Origin: Eublepharis macularius
Lineage: Eukaryota; Chordata; Lepidosauria; Squamata; Eublepharidae
Direction: 5' to 3'
Assembly: GCF_028583425.1 (NCBI RefSeq)
Contig: NC_072807.1
Span: forward strand, 36,523,001 to 36,587,000
DNA length: 64,000 bases
Part shown: in pieces, positions 9,551-21,169 of the stretch
Numbering within the stretch: position 1 is the first letter of the stretch
Layout of the letters: the number at the start of each line of letters is the position of its first letter
Notes under the pieces: model-generated
What the model saw: the letters and a program-made list of their open reading frames with translations, nothing else
The model's database searches: none
What the model was told of the DNA's origin: nothing
Made by a program: the position numbers and the translations under genes

Positions 9551-10404
9551 GGTTTGGGCTCAATATAGGGTGACTTCATGCGTTCGAGGTTTGTTGTGGG
9601 AATGAAGTGGGACCTTCATAGGAATACAAGTTTCTCATGAAGGAGGCAAGTTTGAACACACAGTGCAGGATCCAGAGAACCTGTTTCATGAAAAGAAGAA
9701 AGCTTTGCTCTTGCAAGCCCCCCCTCCATTTCTGCCAGTTCCCCCCTAGTTATGGCTCCCCCGTAAATTCCAGAGAGGGTCTCCTGACCCTCAAGAATGG
9801 CTTTTTGCCAGGAATTTCAGGAAACGCAGTGGGAAGAAGGCAGGAAAATTCTATTGCAAATGCAACCATTTGCAAATTCTTTTTCTTTCTCTCTCTCAGG
9901 TTCATAGACCAGCATCCTGCTATTAGACTGAAAAAGTTAAAACCTTTAAAAAAAAACACAGTCAAATCAAACCCAGAACCTAGCAGCAAAATCGTAAGAG
10001 AGGGCAACCCCGTCTTTAAGAAGACCTTTGATTAGCTGCTGATGTTCTGCACATCTTTACATGGCGCAACCTGGTATCTCTTGGCCAGAACTTGATAATC
10101 ACACTAGTTGAAAGGATGGCTTTAGATCTGAAGATTTAGTGTATAATTACAAGTTGGCTCTCTGCCCAATCTGAGCTGGTTGCCATTGTTATTTGAAGAA
10201 TCACATGGCTGGCAGTGCCGTCCTAAGTAGAGTTATGCTCTTCTGAGCACATTGACTTCAGTGCATTGCAAGAGTCCCATCCTTAGGCACCATGGAACAC
10301 ACTGAAATGGCAAGTCACTCTGTGAAAAGCTGAGATCTCTTATTATTTAGAAAATGTATATGCTGCATCTCCAGAATTCTGCTGAAAACTTTCTGCGCAT
10401 TTAA
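9551..10404. other. Nothing recognised (intron 1)
   Basis: The open frames near 9640-10030 on both strands show no domain and are taken as chance. Confidence 0.4.
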
Positions 10405-10745
10405 TTTATTTATTTACTTCATGGGGACCCGGTGGAGACTCAAAGAGGTATACAATATCATTCTCGTATTTTCGGTTTTATCTATACAGCAACTCTGGGA
10501 AGTGGGTGAGGCTGAGGGCCAAGCTACACGTGACGAATGACACTTGAACGGCAAGTGGATTGAGTGGAGGGCAAGTGAACAGGGAGAAATATACTTGCTG
10601 TTCAAGTGTCATTCGTCATGTGTAGCTTGGCCCTGTGAGAAAGTTATTGCCCACCCAGTGCTTTTCATTGCAAAGTGGGGTCTTGAACTCGGGTCTCCTA
10701 GGTCCTGTTCTAAGATCCTAACTTCTATGCTACATTGGTTCTCAC
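10405..10745 (-). mobile_element. SINE family 2 split by a palindromic MITE
   Basis: Minus-strand SINE sequence at 10405-10515 (ending GGGAAGTGGGTGAGGCTGA) resumes at 10634 (GTGAGAAAGTTATTGCCCAC) and ends with the head region (CTATGCTACATTGGTTCTCA). The insert is the palindrome at 10516-10633. Confidence 0.65.
10516..10633. mobile_element. Palindromic MITE (GGGCCAAGCTACA family)
   Basis: Ends GGGCCAAGCTACACGTGACG and its complement CGTCATGTGTAGCTTGGCCC; the inner part also pairs (CACTTGAACGGCAAGT with ACTTGCTGTTCAAGTG). At 118 bp it cannot encode protein. Related to 11482-11610 and 60254-60371. Confidence 0.8.
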
Positions 10746-11481
10746 TTGGCCTGAGTAACACAAGCAGGGGAATAATGGGGTAATGAGGAAGCAGAAACTA
10801 GGGGTGGTGATGGTGGTACTGGTAGTTGATAGAATGGACTGTGCTACTCCAGAGAGCAGGTAAAGGTTCATGGAAGATTCCACTTTGGAATGCTCCCTGT
10901 GTTAAAAACACAGGTTCCCCCCGTCCCTTTGTTTGTAGTCGTTTCTCTTTGCTGGTTTGCCTTTAGAATGGAAGTTTTTTTTTTAATGCAAAGAAACATT
11001 CGCAAATGGAGGTTTTAAAAAGGCATACGTGCAAGCATGTACAAAGGACTACTCAAATCTGGCACCCCCTGCTGACAGCCTGCAGTGGTGTAATCCATCC
11101 TTCCACTTTGTTTTCCTGCCGGCGCAAGCCGGGGCCTCAGAGCTGTGAAATGGGGTCGGAAACTGCTGCGCTTGTGTCCTGAACAGTATCTGGAATTTAT
11201 GTGCGTGCCTGTGATATTTTTTTGAACGCTTCACCATATAAACCAGCATGCCGGGGAGAGGAAGAGCACACAACACTAAATCTTACACCTTAATGTGCCA
11301 CTTTATGACATTTAGGGAGGGGCTTTTATAAGGAGGAGTATTCCAAATTATTTCCTCCACACCTGAAGTCCGAAATGATACGGTGCAGATATACAGCCCT
11401 GCGGATGCAAACACAAGAAGTGCAAGCTATTATCACTCTTAAAGCAATAAGCTAAGCTTAGTTTGGCAGACAGCTGACTGT
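10746..11481. other. Nothing recognised (intron 1)
   Basis: No supported feature apart from short T and A runs. Confidence 0.4.
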
Positions 11482-11610
11482 GGGCCGAGCTACAAGGGAT
11501 GAATGACACTTGAACGGCAAGTGGATCGTGTGGAGCACAAGTGGAGGGCAAGTGAACAGGGAGAAGTACACTTGCCGTTCAAGTGTCATTCGTCACTTGT
11601 AGCTTGGCCC
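11482..11610. mobile_element. Palindromic MITE (GGGCCAAGCTACA family)
   Basis: Ends GGGCCGAGCTACAAGGGATG and GTCACTTGTAGCTTGGCCC, with inner pairing of CACTTGAACGGCAAGTGG with CTTGCCGTTCAAGTG. A 3-bp direct duplication TGT flanks both ends. Confidence 0.8.
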
Positions 11611-13139
11611 TGTGGAAAACATTTCTGTTTTGGACACTTTGTTCCTAGTTTGGCAAAGGGCAGGCTGAGCAAAACAGGGCCTTTTTCCTAGTTTCCACAA
11701 AAGTTTGTGGACTTTACATTTATGGATTTGGAATGAGTCATGGAGAGAGAGAGAGAGTGCAGATTTAATTACATTGGCTAGGAAGTTTTTCGGGGGACAG
11801 GTTCTCCGAGCATAAACGGCACACCTGGTTCTACCATGAGGCAAGGTGGTTGGCCACAGCAGCTGGATTCGGAGAGGCAGCAGAGAGACACGAGGGTTCA
11901 GCAAGCCCTGTGGGGCATGCATGACGTTCTAGGCACTTCTGGTTCCTCTCAGATAGCTGGACTGGGATTTGGTTGTGTATGAGGCCTCAAGGGGTCACTG
12001 CCAGTTGGATGGACCAGTTGCTGCTATCAGGTAGCATAGTTAAGAGAAACTTCCTTAATTCCTCTTTGCCCAATTTCTCCCTGCAACCCAACAATCTGTC
12101 GCTTTTCTTCTTCTTAGGAGTTTGTCGTCAGTTTCTAATCAGTTCCTTTCTGATCTAAAGAGAAATTTGAAGAGAGGAGGGGCAGGAAGGGAAGTGCAAC
12201 ACAAATGTCAGAATTTCACTCTGCAGATGCTCAGAGGCAGGTGATCCCAAACCTTGCAGTCCATCTGTTAGAGAAGCACTTGGGGGCATGTAACATAAAA
12301 CAACTGCAAAGGATTGAAGTTCAAAAAGGGAGCCTTGATTCCTCTTCAAAGAGAAATGAAAGAGAAGTCCTTTAAAAAAAAGAATAAGAGGAAGAAATGA
12401 CTGTCTACAAAAGTGAGCTTCAGAAAAAGAAATTTCCCTCCCCATAAAAACGCTAGTATCAGGCAGTTTCACGCATATCTCTGAGAGCTGGCTAAATTTC
12501 ATTTTATAGGAGCAGTATACACATTGCCCACGCCATTGTGAATAAAGTTTGGGGAAGACTTGGTGGTGATTTATTAGGAAGATGAATTTGGAAGCGTAAT
12601 GGATCTTGGCAGGTCATTTTGACTTCAGCCAACCTTGTCATTCATTCTCCTCAGTCCCTTCTTTGCTGGTAATGCCCAAATTATTTGGATGAATGCGCGC
12701 AGCGCCATCCCCAGAGCTTCCCCTCTGGACTTTACTGCGAAGGTTTAGATTGTATGCTTAGCTGCAGCAATATGAAAGTGTGGGAGAGCCATATAGTTTG
12801 TCTGGTAAAAGCTGTTGAATCTCATCAGGTACAACTCTGAATGGAATTAGATTCTTGTCTCTCAAAAGATTACTTTTTCGGAAGCAGCCTAGGAAGGAAG
12901 CTGTTGATAGGCTAAAACAGCACATATATTGTGCTTTAAAATGTTACATTCAATTTCCAAACTCAAACAGAATCCTGAAACTGGCACACATCAGGAACTT
13001 AAGTATATTTGCTTGTGGCAGATCTGACAATTTGCTCTATTTTGCATGATTCATTTCGGTTTTGGGTGAACAAAAAAAAAGTACATGGAAAATTGATGCT
13101 CCGCATCCAATCAATTAGAAGCTAGCCATCTTTGGTTGG
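11611..13139. other. Nothing recognised (intron 1)
   Basis: About 1.5 kb of intronic DNA without recognisable repeats or conserved frames; a short GA run lies near 11745. Confidence 0.4.
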
Positions 13140-13287
13140 AAGGAAGCACCTTGCTAGATAAGACCACTGGTCCATCTATTCCAGCATCCCATTTCCCTGA
13201 TGCTCTTTGAGACCCTGTTTCCCTGCAAAAACTTGATTTCCCAGGTACACTGCTTCTGAACATTGAGGTTCTATGTATCCATCATGG
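13140..13287 (-). mobile_element. CR1-like LINE remnant
   Basis: AGACCACTGGTCCATCTATTCCAGCATCC in inverse orientation resembles the CR1 3' module (compare GGACTAGGTGGACCACTGGT at 22.5 kb). Diverged; no frame. Confidence 0.4.
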
Positions 13288-13295
13288 CTACTGAC

Positions 13296-13919
13296 TAGGG
13301 TTGCCAGGCTCCCTCAACCTCCCGGCAGGGGACAGGGGCCTGGCACTTACCTTTGGGAAGAGGGGTGTGTGCGTGCACAGAGCACAGGCGTGATAATGTC
13401 AGTTCAGGAGTGACATCACCATGTGGCCCCTGGGCAGGCCCATTTTCAGCGCTCCATGGCACTGGAAATGGGCTGTTCTGCCACAGATCGGGCCCGTTCT
13501 GGGCACTGCGGAGCGCAGGAGCGTTCTTGTGCTCCGCAGCAGCTCAAACAGGCCCAATCCGTGCCAAAATGGCCCATTTTGGGCGCTGTGGAGCGCTGCG
13601 CTCCACAGTGCCTCAAAACAGGCCCAATCTGCAGCAGAACGGGCCCATTTTGGGGCACTGTGGAGCGCAGGAGCACTCTTGCACTCTGCAGCTGCTGAAA
13701 ACGGGCCTGGTTTGCCGTGGATCAGGCCCATTTTGAGTGCTGCAGAGCACAGGAGCTCTTCTGCACTCCACAGTGGCCCTGATCTGGGCCAAAACGGGCC
13801 CAATCCCAGTGGCTGCGGTGCACGGGAGCGCACTGTGCCGCGAGGGAGCACTCAAGGAAGATGCGCGCCCCCCTGCTGCTCAGGTAAGTGGGGGCGGGGT
13901 GTGGGGAGCGGGATCCCTA
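13296..13919. mobile_element. hAT-like TIR element carrying GC-rich tandem hairpin repeats
   Basis: Starts TAGGGTTGCCAGG and ends GGATCCCTA, flanked by a perfect 8-bp duplication CTACTGAC (13288-13295 and 13920-13927). The interior repeats units such as GGGCACTGCGGAGCGCAGGA followed by the inverted GTGCTCCGCAG, separated by AAAACGGGCCCATTTTG-like palindromes. Overlapping open frames on both strands are consequences of this repetition. Same family as 24129-24882. Confidence 0.8.
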
Positions 13920-13984
13920 CTACTGACCATCCATAGAATCCTACTTGAAGTTGGAAAAACGGAGATTTCACAATAAATATTTGA

Positions 13985-14130
13985 CCTGTCAGTACTTGGA
14001 TGGGAGGCCAGACCACCAAGGAGGGCTCTGCAGAGGAAGGCAACAGCAAGCCACCTCTGCTTCTCACTTGCCTTGAAACTCCAGCAGAGGTCGCTATGTT
14101 GTGACTTAACGGCACTTTATAGACATTTAT
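13985..14130 (+). mobile_element. 5S-rRNA-derived SINE, 5'-truncated
   Basis: Contains AGTACTTGGATGGGAGGCCA, the 5S rRNA internal-control-region sequence, followed by the body (GCCACCTCTGCTTCTCACTT) and tail (GTTGTGACTTAACGGCAC). It ends about 80 bp before exon 2. Confidence 0.7.
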
Positions 14131-14207
14131 AGTTATTTTTGAGCTCTTTTCCTGCCACCCAGTGGGCCATTGTTCTTAAGATCTTCTCTGTCTTTCCATG
14201 CTCCCAG

Positions 14208-14347
14208 TGACCCTGCAAGGAGAATTTCAGAGGAAACTCTACAAAGAACTCCTGAAGAATTACAACCCTTTGGAAAGACCGGTGGCCAATGACTCTCAGC
14301 CCCTCACCGTCTCCTTTGGTCTCAGTCTCATGCAAATTATGGACGTG
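14208..14347 (+). CDS. CHRNA7: CHRNA7 exon 2 (N-terminal helix and beta-1 start)
   Basis: Encodes residues 19-65 of the precursor. The reading begins [20 protein letters not shown], which is nearly identical to vertebrate alpha-7, and ends LSLMQIMDV. The acceptor is TTTCCATGCTCCCAG and the donor GTAAGT. Length is 140 bp, with entry in phase 1 and exit in phase 0, as in the human gene. It covers the N-terminal alpha-helix that caps the receptor ring and the first beta strand of the ligand-binding domain. The glycosylation sequon NDS at residue 46 (mature Asn24) is kept. Ser54 stands where human and chicken have Tyr (VYF becomes VSF); I have not seen that change in other alpha-7 sequences I remember. 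The identification is secure. Confidence 0.97.
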
Positions 14348-14600
14348 GTAAGTCTTTCCTTCCCTTTTAACAAAAATCATCCGTGCATTATTTGGGGCAA
14401 TGCCGTGCCATGCTTGCTTCATGTTTATTCTTCCAGGACAGCCATGTATAATTTCTTTGCAGGGCCTGCCCAAGAATTTTGGGTGTCCTAGCCTACCTCT
14501 TGCATTGACAGAGGGATGGGTGGACTCAGCAGGCTCCCTGCCAGTCACTCACTGGGGCCAGGGGTGCCTCTGGAGCAGACCCCAAAGCCACGGGCAAAGG
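14348..14600. other. Start of intron 2, nothing recognised
   Basis: Intron 2 extends to 37716 (23.4 kb). The first 250 bases show no recognisable feature. Confidence 0.5.
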
Positions 14601-14870
14601 AATTGACGCCCCTGGGCTGGTCCCAATGGCAGAGAGGGTCTGCCCTTGTGGAGAAGGCAAAGTTGGGACAATTAAGCACATCATACTTCAGTGCTGCTTT
14701 CCCTGTTCTTTGGCCGCTCCATTGGGGGCAAGCCTATGGGTGTTGGGTTTGGCCTGTTCCAGACAGCTGCCTTGGATGCTCTTCACTAAGACCACACCTG
14801 ACTATGGGATGGAGCTTCTGCCCTATAGAATCTCAGGATTTTGCTGACGTTCTACTTGGCGTAGCTTAGG
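14601..14870 (+). mobile_element. LINE ORF2 C-terminal fragment
   Basis: A frame reads ERVCPCGEGKVGTIKHIILQ then C, the same Cys-x-Cys...His...Cys knuckle as at 7.9 kb. It is frameshifted soon after. Confidence 0.5.
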
Positions 14871-15099
14871 AATCCCCCAGTGGGTAACACCTGCTGATGT
14901 GTTTTGTGGCACCCACTTGTTCTCAAGCCTTGAGGATAAAACCCTAACGGGTCTTGAATGGAACAGAACAAATCGGAGAACTTCCAGGGTCAACAAAGTT
15001 CTGATCTTGAAGAGGCTCAGAACCCCCACCTTAAATGGCAGGATGGCTAAAAAGAAGAATCGTTGGGCAAGGTGAAGGTTCCTATCAGGTCACATGAAC

Positions 15100-15242
15100 A
15101 CACGAAGTTGCCTTATACTGATTCGGAACATTGGCTCTTTTAGGCAGAAAAAGATCTTCCACGTCATTTTCTACCGGATCTGTTGAACTGTATATGTCAG
15201 CATTTGAACCCGGGGCCTTCTGCTACTGAGTCATTGCCCCTT
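15100..15242 (-). mobile_element. tRNA-Ala-like SINE, family 3, diverged
   Basis: Minus-strand layout: AGTTGCCTTATACTGATTCG at the 3' module and GAACCCGGGGCCTTCTGCTA near the tRNA-like head. Confidence 0.45.
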
Positions 15243-15399
15243 CCCAACTTGCTGCTGCTTGCATGGGAGAATATTCTGTCCAGGGCTGCTCATCTCTGCC
15301 CTCCTCTGTGTCCTGTCTTGCTTGAGACCTGTCCTATTTTTTATTACATTAGTGGTTTTTAAATTACAATGCCCTTTTCATTGATTGTCATTTACTGTA

Positions 15400-15672
15400 A
15401 GGTATCTTGGGTCCCGTTTTGTGGGAGAAAGTCGGGACTGATCATTTAAAAATGAAGAAGTAAATAAAAACCCTCCCCTCTTTGTGGGGAGGTGGTGCTC
15501 TGTTGTCTTGGTGCTGGAAGGAAGGCAGTGGGAGGGCTTCTGGTGTCCTGGCCTCACTGACAGTCCTTTAGATGGCACTGGATTTCTAGCCACTGTGTGT
15601 GACAGAATGTTGGACTGGATGGGCCACTGGCCTGATCCAACATGGCTTTGCTTATGTTCTTATGTTCTTAAC
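15400..15672 (+). mobile_element. CR1-like LINE 3' end
   Basis: Ends GTTGGACTGGATGGGCCACT, GGCCTGATCCAACATGGCTT and a short TTATGTTCTTATGTTCTTA tail, the typical CR1 end with an octamer-like repeat. Confidence 0.65.
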
Positions 15673-16231
15673 TTACGGCGACTAAGATTGTCTGCACGCA
15701 GGCTTGTGTTGAAAAGCCTCATCTTGTGTGGTTGGTTGATCAGCCGCTGGGCGATTCATGCAAAAAAGGAAAGTTAGCGGTGTTGGAGTAAGTTGCATAA
15801 TTGATACAGAGTTTAGTTTCCATGCAGTGTGGGGATTTATTGGTTTATTTAAGAACAGAAGAGCCCCAGAGTGTGTTCTGCATTTTGCCATTTGTTATTG
15901 CTCTCGGCGATGAAGGCTGGCATATGGAACCCACTGAAATGTGCAAAACGGCCTTTGAAGTCAACCGACATCACAAAATTGGCCAAGGCTTCTTGTCTGT
16001 TCCGCTGGAGTCGTTCCTGGAATTTCAGGGCTTCAAACGCTTTTGGATGCCATTGAGTTCAACCCCACCTAATTCAGTCTGTGCATCACAGGGAACACAG
16101 AGGAAGCAAGATCTTTCAACAACCCCAGACAATAAAATGAGCCGTAAGGTAGTTGCCTTGGAGGAGGAAAAATCCTTCCCTACTTCAAACATGAGGATTA
16201 ATTGCAAGTTTATAAACAATTATCTTAAAAT
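15673..16231. other. Nothing recognised (intron 2)
   Basis: The open frame near 15800-16250 has no recognisable domain and ends within a SINE. Confidence 0.4.
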
Positions 16232-16497
16232 GAGAGCCGGTTTGGTGTAGTGGTTAAGAGCGCGAGACTCTAATCTGGAGAGCCGGGTTCGATTCCCCAC
16301 TCCTCTGCTTGAAGCCAGCTGGGCGACCTTGGGGCAGTCACAGCTCTCTCAGAGCTCTCTCAGCCCCACTCACCTCACAGGGTGTGTGTTGTTGTGGGGA
16401 TAATAATGACATACTTTGTAAACCGCTCTGAGTGGGCATTAAGTTGTCCTGAAGGGTGGTATATAAATCGAATGTTATTATTAATGTTATTATAAGT
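16232..16497 (+). mobile_element. tRNA-derived SINE, family 1
   Basis: Full-looking copy: AGCCGGTTTGGTGTAGTGGT head, GGGTTCGATTCCCCACTCC B-box, CAGCTCTCTCAGAGCTCTCT body, TATATAAATCGAATGTTATT tail. Confidence 0.85.
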
Positions 16498-16565
16498 CAG
16501 ATCACCGGTCTACCTAACTCATTATTTTGGTCTCTGACCAACTTTGACTGCACATCCCCCTGTGC

Positions 16566-16870
16566 TAGGATTACCACGCCCCCTTACCCTCCCGGTGGAA
16601 GGGAAGACCCAGCACTCACCTTTTGCAACATCTTCACACATGTGCAAAGTGCGGGAGCACTCCTGGGGGCGGAGCAATGGCATCACTTCTGGGAAGTGTC
16701 AGCGCTCCTGGAAGTGATGCTGTTGCACAAGGCCTGGGAGTGCTCTCACGCTTTGCAGTGGGCCAATTTGGGCCCCAAATGGGCCCACCTGTTTGTCCTT
16801 GTGAATGTGGAAAGAAAACCTGCACAGTTCCTCTGTGATAGGGAGACCCCAGAAGTACCTTGGAGCACAA
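16566..16870. mobile_element. Relative of the TAGGGTTGCCAGG TIR family
   Basis: Starts TAGGATTACCACGCCCCCTT then ACCCTCCCGGTGG and CAGCACTCACCTT, matching the heads at 13296 and 24129. It has one hairpin unit (GTGCGGGAGCACTCCTGGGG) but lacks a long array. The right end is not clear. Confidence 0.5.
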
Positions 16871-17510
16871 ATTCAAACTTTAGTGTAACATTTACCTATG
16901 TATCTGAACTCTCTAACTAAAAGAAGTGAACTCTGAAATAATTTCCTCTTAGGGCCAGAATTTCTAATCCGAAGGCATGAAGAGTTCCACCACCACCCCT
17001 TTATGCAACTGTCATCTGTTACTGATGTGCACAGTCCTATGTTAATTAACAATGGTTATTTAAAGATGGACCTCTGGCCTTTCGAAGACCTCCCTGTGTC
17101 TGAACTGTCTCAACAGATGTTCATAGCAAGAAACATTAGGGACAGATTGTGGGATGGATTTTCTTTTAACTGCAAGGGAAAACCGCAGAAATGGCTCTCT
17201 CCCCACCCACTCTCTCTCACCTTTGCTTCCAATTAGGCTGGAAGTAGACATTGCAGAGGAGGACGCATGACTGCCGCTGAAAACAGCAGTCCCAAGTGTA
17301 ATCTTTTTTACCCTCAATCTCTTCCAAACATCTACATTAGAATAACAATTCCTTCCAGCTTTCCCAGAAGTGAAGCCACACCGACACTGATCGTGGCAAT
17401 TTTAAAAATATTTTGTTTCTCCTGGAGTGCTGGCAGGCAAGACCTGCTGGAGGCCAGGAGATCTTCTGCTCCCAGAGAGCAGGTAGCAGTCCTGGCTGGG
17501 AAAGGTTGAC
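16871..17510. other. Nothing recognised (intron 2)
   Basis: No supported feature. Confidence 0.4.
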
Positions 17511-17513
17511 TAA

Positions 17514-17560
17514 CAGTGCAATCCTAAGCAGACTGGAGTAACTCTGCTTAGGATTTCACT
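17514..17560. mobile_element. Short palindromic MITE (CAGTGCAATCCTAAGCAG family)
   Basis: CAGTGCAATCCTAAGCAGAC with inverted TCTGCTTAGGATTTCACT, preceded by TAA. Confidence 0.6.
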
Positions 17561-17637
17561 AGAAGTCTAAGGTGAGCCTTCATAGCTGAGTGGAGTATTG
17601 AGTGCAAGTCTCCCCAGGTGGGGACTCTGATTAGCAC

Positions 17638-18042
17638 TAGAGACGGGCATGAACCGAAATATGAACCAAAATTAAGCACGTACCAGGCCAGTTGGTGGTT
17701 CATGAACCATGGTTCGTCAGATCCCATTTCTAATGAACCGCCACGAACTTTTAGGCTGGTTCGTTTGGTTCATTTTTTGGTTTGTCACTGCAGGCAGCCT
17801 GGTGCCAATCAATCAGTTTCCTAGGCAACAGGGGATGGACTTCCTGAGGACTTTCTGCTGACCCAGAAGTGATGTTCTGCTGACCTGGAAGTGATGATTT
17901 GCTGACCTGGATGTGACGTTTTCACAAACCAAACGAACCGGTTCGTGAACCAAGGGCAGGTTTGTGAAAGTTCGTGGTTCGTGAAATTTGGCGAACCACG
18001 AACCACATGGTTTGGTTTTTTTCTGGTTCATGCCCATCTCTA
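17638..18042. mobile_element. hAT-like MITE, TAGAGAYGGGCATGAACC family
   Basis: Ends TAGAGACGGGCATGAACC and GGTTCATGCCCATCTCTA; perfect 8-bp duplication ATTAGCAC at 17630-17637 and 18043-18050. The interior is rich in GGTTCGT / ACGAACC sub-repeats and three TGACCTGGAAGTGATG-like units. Non-coding, 405 bp. Confidence 0.9.
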
Positions 18043-18579
18043 ATTAGCACCAAAAGCAGGTCTCTCTGATACCATCTAAAACAGTTGCAAAGCTATCCTT
18101 CTTTTAAGATTTTACTACCTTTTGTACATATAGACCCGTGGAGCACCAAGATCCAGTCTGCCCCTGTGTCTGCCCCTGACCCACTTCTATTCTATGCCCA
18201 GTCTTCCCACAACCTCCCTATCTCATTTGGCACATTTCCCCCACCCATCCCCAATAGCAAAAGCATAGATGGATATGCTATACATCCTCTGAGATGAGAA
18301 TGGGCTTCTTCCAAAACTAAAATACCCCTCCCACAATGAAGAGGAAGGGGGGAAAGAATCTGGACAAGTGAATCAAATGACGTTAAATCAGCAAGCATGT
18401 TTTGAAACCGGCACCCAAAAGATAGATAAAAGCTGCTTATCAAACATAAGCAGCCTCCTGCTTTCTGTAACCCTAGCAGAACCCCATCAAATTGGCATTG
18501 TTCTTTTAATTGTTTGCTTTCTGTAGGTAGATTAAAGGGAGAGGGTCAAATTCTCTTTGTCTCCTGCTCCGTTATTTTA
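18043..18579. other. Nothing recognised (intron 2)
   Basis: No supported feature. Confidence 0.4.
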
Positions 18580-18582
18580 CTC

Positions 18583-18651
<69 letters not shown>
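18580..18651. repeat. (GA)n microsatellite
   Basis: About 70 bp of GA dinucleotide repeats with one AAAG interruption near the start. Confidence 0.95.
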
Positions 18652-18652
<1 letters not shown>

Positions 18653-19686
18653 TTCTTATTTCTGTTTCCTGAGACATCTTAGAGTTCTATATTTATTCAT
18701 TTTTCTAAATGTCTAATGTCATTCTACCCAATGGGCAGTCAAGCCAGTTAAAGACTTCAAGGCACCATAGAACACCATCAGTGAAATAAGAAACTAAAAA
18801 TCCAATGTGGAAACGCAAATAAGATATTTTAAGTAGCATACGTAATGTCCCAAAGTCGGAGATGTAGATCTGGAAATCTCTGGTTTGAATCACACCTCTG
18901 GTATGCACTTATTAGATGGCTTTAGGCATGTTGTGAACAGCCAAACTAATCAGTGGAAAACTGACTCCCTGTTCAGAGCTGGTGGATAGACGGTGAACTG
19001 GCTGATATCCTTTCTTTCCTCATGTACCTTTAATGGCATCCATGTGACTATTTTTCTTGCAGTTATGATTATATTTTATGGAAGGATCTGCTTCATATTA
19101 TTTTAATCAGTTTGCTTATTGGGTCTTATTGTGTAAATTGCAGGGCAATAATCCTTAACAAATTGCCCAGAACTAAATGCCAACAAAGGATTTCATACAA
19201 ACTTGCGGCCTGATCCAGAACATATTTACTCTTCTGAATTTGCTTCCAAGTAAGAACAGTAGACTGGATTGCTAAATCATTAATCAAGGGTCTTATTCCA
19301 TATAATCTACATTTGCTTAACATGCAAATAGCATGCAGATTCATGCAATTTTAGGTGTGATATCCTTGAATCACACTGAGAAGTCTAAACCTGCAATATT
19401 GCTTTAGAAACGCAATCACTTCCCTCATTCTAAATAGATTTAAATAACTGTCTTTGGCATGCACTGGTGATTTTATATGATACTTCAACTAGAAAAGGCC
19501 TAAATAGAAATAATGAATGGGTGGTAATATTCGTTTTTTTAAAAAAAGATCTACATCTTAAGACAGATTATAATGTGCCGAGATTTCCACTCAAATTTCT
19601 ACTGTAATGGTATTCAATTATTTGCTTTAAGCAAAAGATGAACTCTGAAATGCTTTATATTTTGTCTGTCCGCATAAAATAGTAAT
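18652..19686. other. AT-rich intronic DNA, nothing recognised
   Basis: No recognisable repeat or coding signal over about 1 kb. Confidence 0.4.
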
Positions 19687-19689
19687 TAA

Positions 19690-19777
19690 CAGTGCAATCC
19701 TCAGCAGAATTACTCCAGTCTAAGTCCATTGATTTCAATGCACTTAGACTGGAGTAACTCTGCTTAGGATTGCACCG
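19690..19777. mobile_element. Palindromic MITE (CAGTGCAATCC family), TAA duplication
   Basis: 88-bp inverted repeat: CAGTGCAATCCTCAGCAGAA to TCTGCTTAGGATTGCACCG, with loop around ATTGATTTCAAT. TAA occurs immediately on both sides (19687-19689, 19778-19780), which fits a Harbinger-type 3-bp target duplication. Confidence 0.8.
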
Positions 19778-19780
19778 TAA

Positions 19781-21150
19781 AACACTTACTGGAGCAGGTG
19801 TATTTCCTGTATAATGTCACATCCATTATTGCAGCCTGTTCAATATTTCCCTTCCAACCATAGCTTCCATCCCCCGCTCTGGATCTTCCAAAGGGCAAGA
19901 GACCAGCTAGGCTTGAACTGTTCTTCTGATGTACAAGTTCTATCCCAGGTCCCCCAGGAATGAAAGTTGGGGGTGGGGAGTTGTTGGGAAGGACCCCCCC
20001 CAAATAATTGTTTGGGGCAGATTTTTACTGAATCAGCCCCTGGTATAACCCATCATGTCCACATCACACCAAGAATGAAGTCATTTCCCATACAACATGG
20101 GAGGGTTTCAGAGTGGAATCTCCAGCCCCGTTCCTGTATCTCCCCCCACACACACCAGGTGGCAGGGGGCAGAGGCCAGGAGCAGGAGACCCCTCCAGTC
20201 CAACCAGGGAGCTGGTAACCCTAGAATCTTTTGCCATACACCAAGAGTCCCAACGGTCTCTGAATCCTCTATACCTTGAATAAACCAACAAGGCCAGATC
20301 ACGAACCCCAGAGCTTTCTAAAACAACTACTGGAGGGGCAGGCCTTTCACAGCAAGAGGGAGGGGCAGGCTCAGTACTTCTGGCAAAGTGGTGAAAAGTT
20401 TTTAAGCGGTAACTTAAAATTGTCGTTTTATAGGCACAATGCAAATGCCAGAATATCGGGAATAAAATTCAGGGCGTGTACCCTCTGTGCCCCCCAAGTT
20501 CCTACTGAAAATAAAGTTATCAGGCAGACTCATTTTTATTCTAATAAGACGTTGAACATGATTGATGTACCTGGATGGGAGGGGCTTGAACAAATGGTCT
20601 CAAAGGCCATTTTAAATATGTAAAATGAGAGAATTCTTGGGAAAGGGACTTCGCTTTGATAGACTTTTTAAAAAATATATACATTATTAAAGGAAGAGCT
20701 GTTTTGTCAGCACAGGAATAGTTGCACGCTCTCAAAGTTTCTTTTATTTCTCCTTGGCCCATAATTGCAAAGGTCTAATTTGCAATGAATTAAGAAATGA
20801 CCAGGGTTGAATGAAGCAAGAGACCCACGGTCTTTCTTTGCATTGCCCAGGCAGGAACAAAGGCGCCATTAATTCCGAAGGTACAGCAGTTAACACACAC
20901 CTTTCTCATATACATACGTTAAGTGGGCATTTAGTGATGTGCCAGCTATGATTAAAGAGGTTTTCACTGAAGCCTTGTGAAAATGACTGGGGTCCTCGAA
21001 GAAAGATTGCTCATGATGGATTGCCACAATAGACTCTCAAGGCTGGGATGCAAGTGTCCCTATTTAACACTGGAGCCAGCAAATATGTATGTCCCCAAAT
21101 AAGTTTGGTCAGAACTTGAAGTAAACAATGAATGCAATAGAAACACAGCC
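19781..21150. other. Mostly unrecognised (intron 2)
   Basis: Near 20208-20222 GAGCTGGTAACCCTA looks like the right end of a TAGGGTTGCCAG-type element whose left end is not clear. Otherwise nothing. Confidence 0.4.
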
Positions 21151-21169
21151 CAGTGTGTGTCATTTTTCT

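Noticed and set aside
16232..16320. Possible tRNA gene
   Set aside because: A- and B-box-like motifs are present, but the sequence is a dispersed SINE head without an intact tRNA fold.
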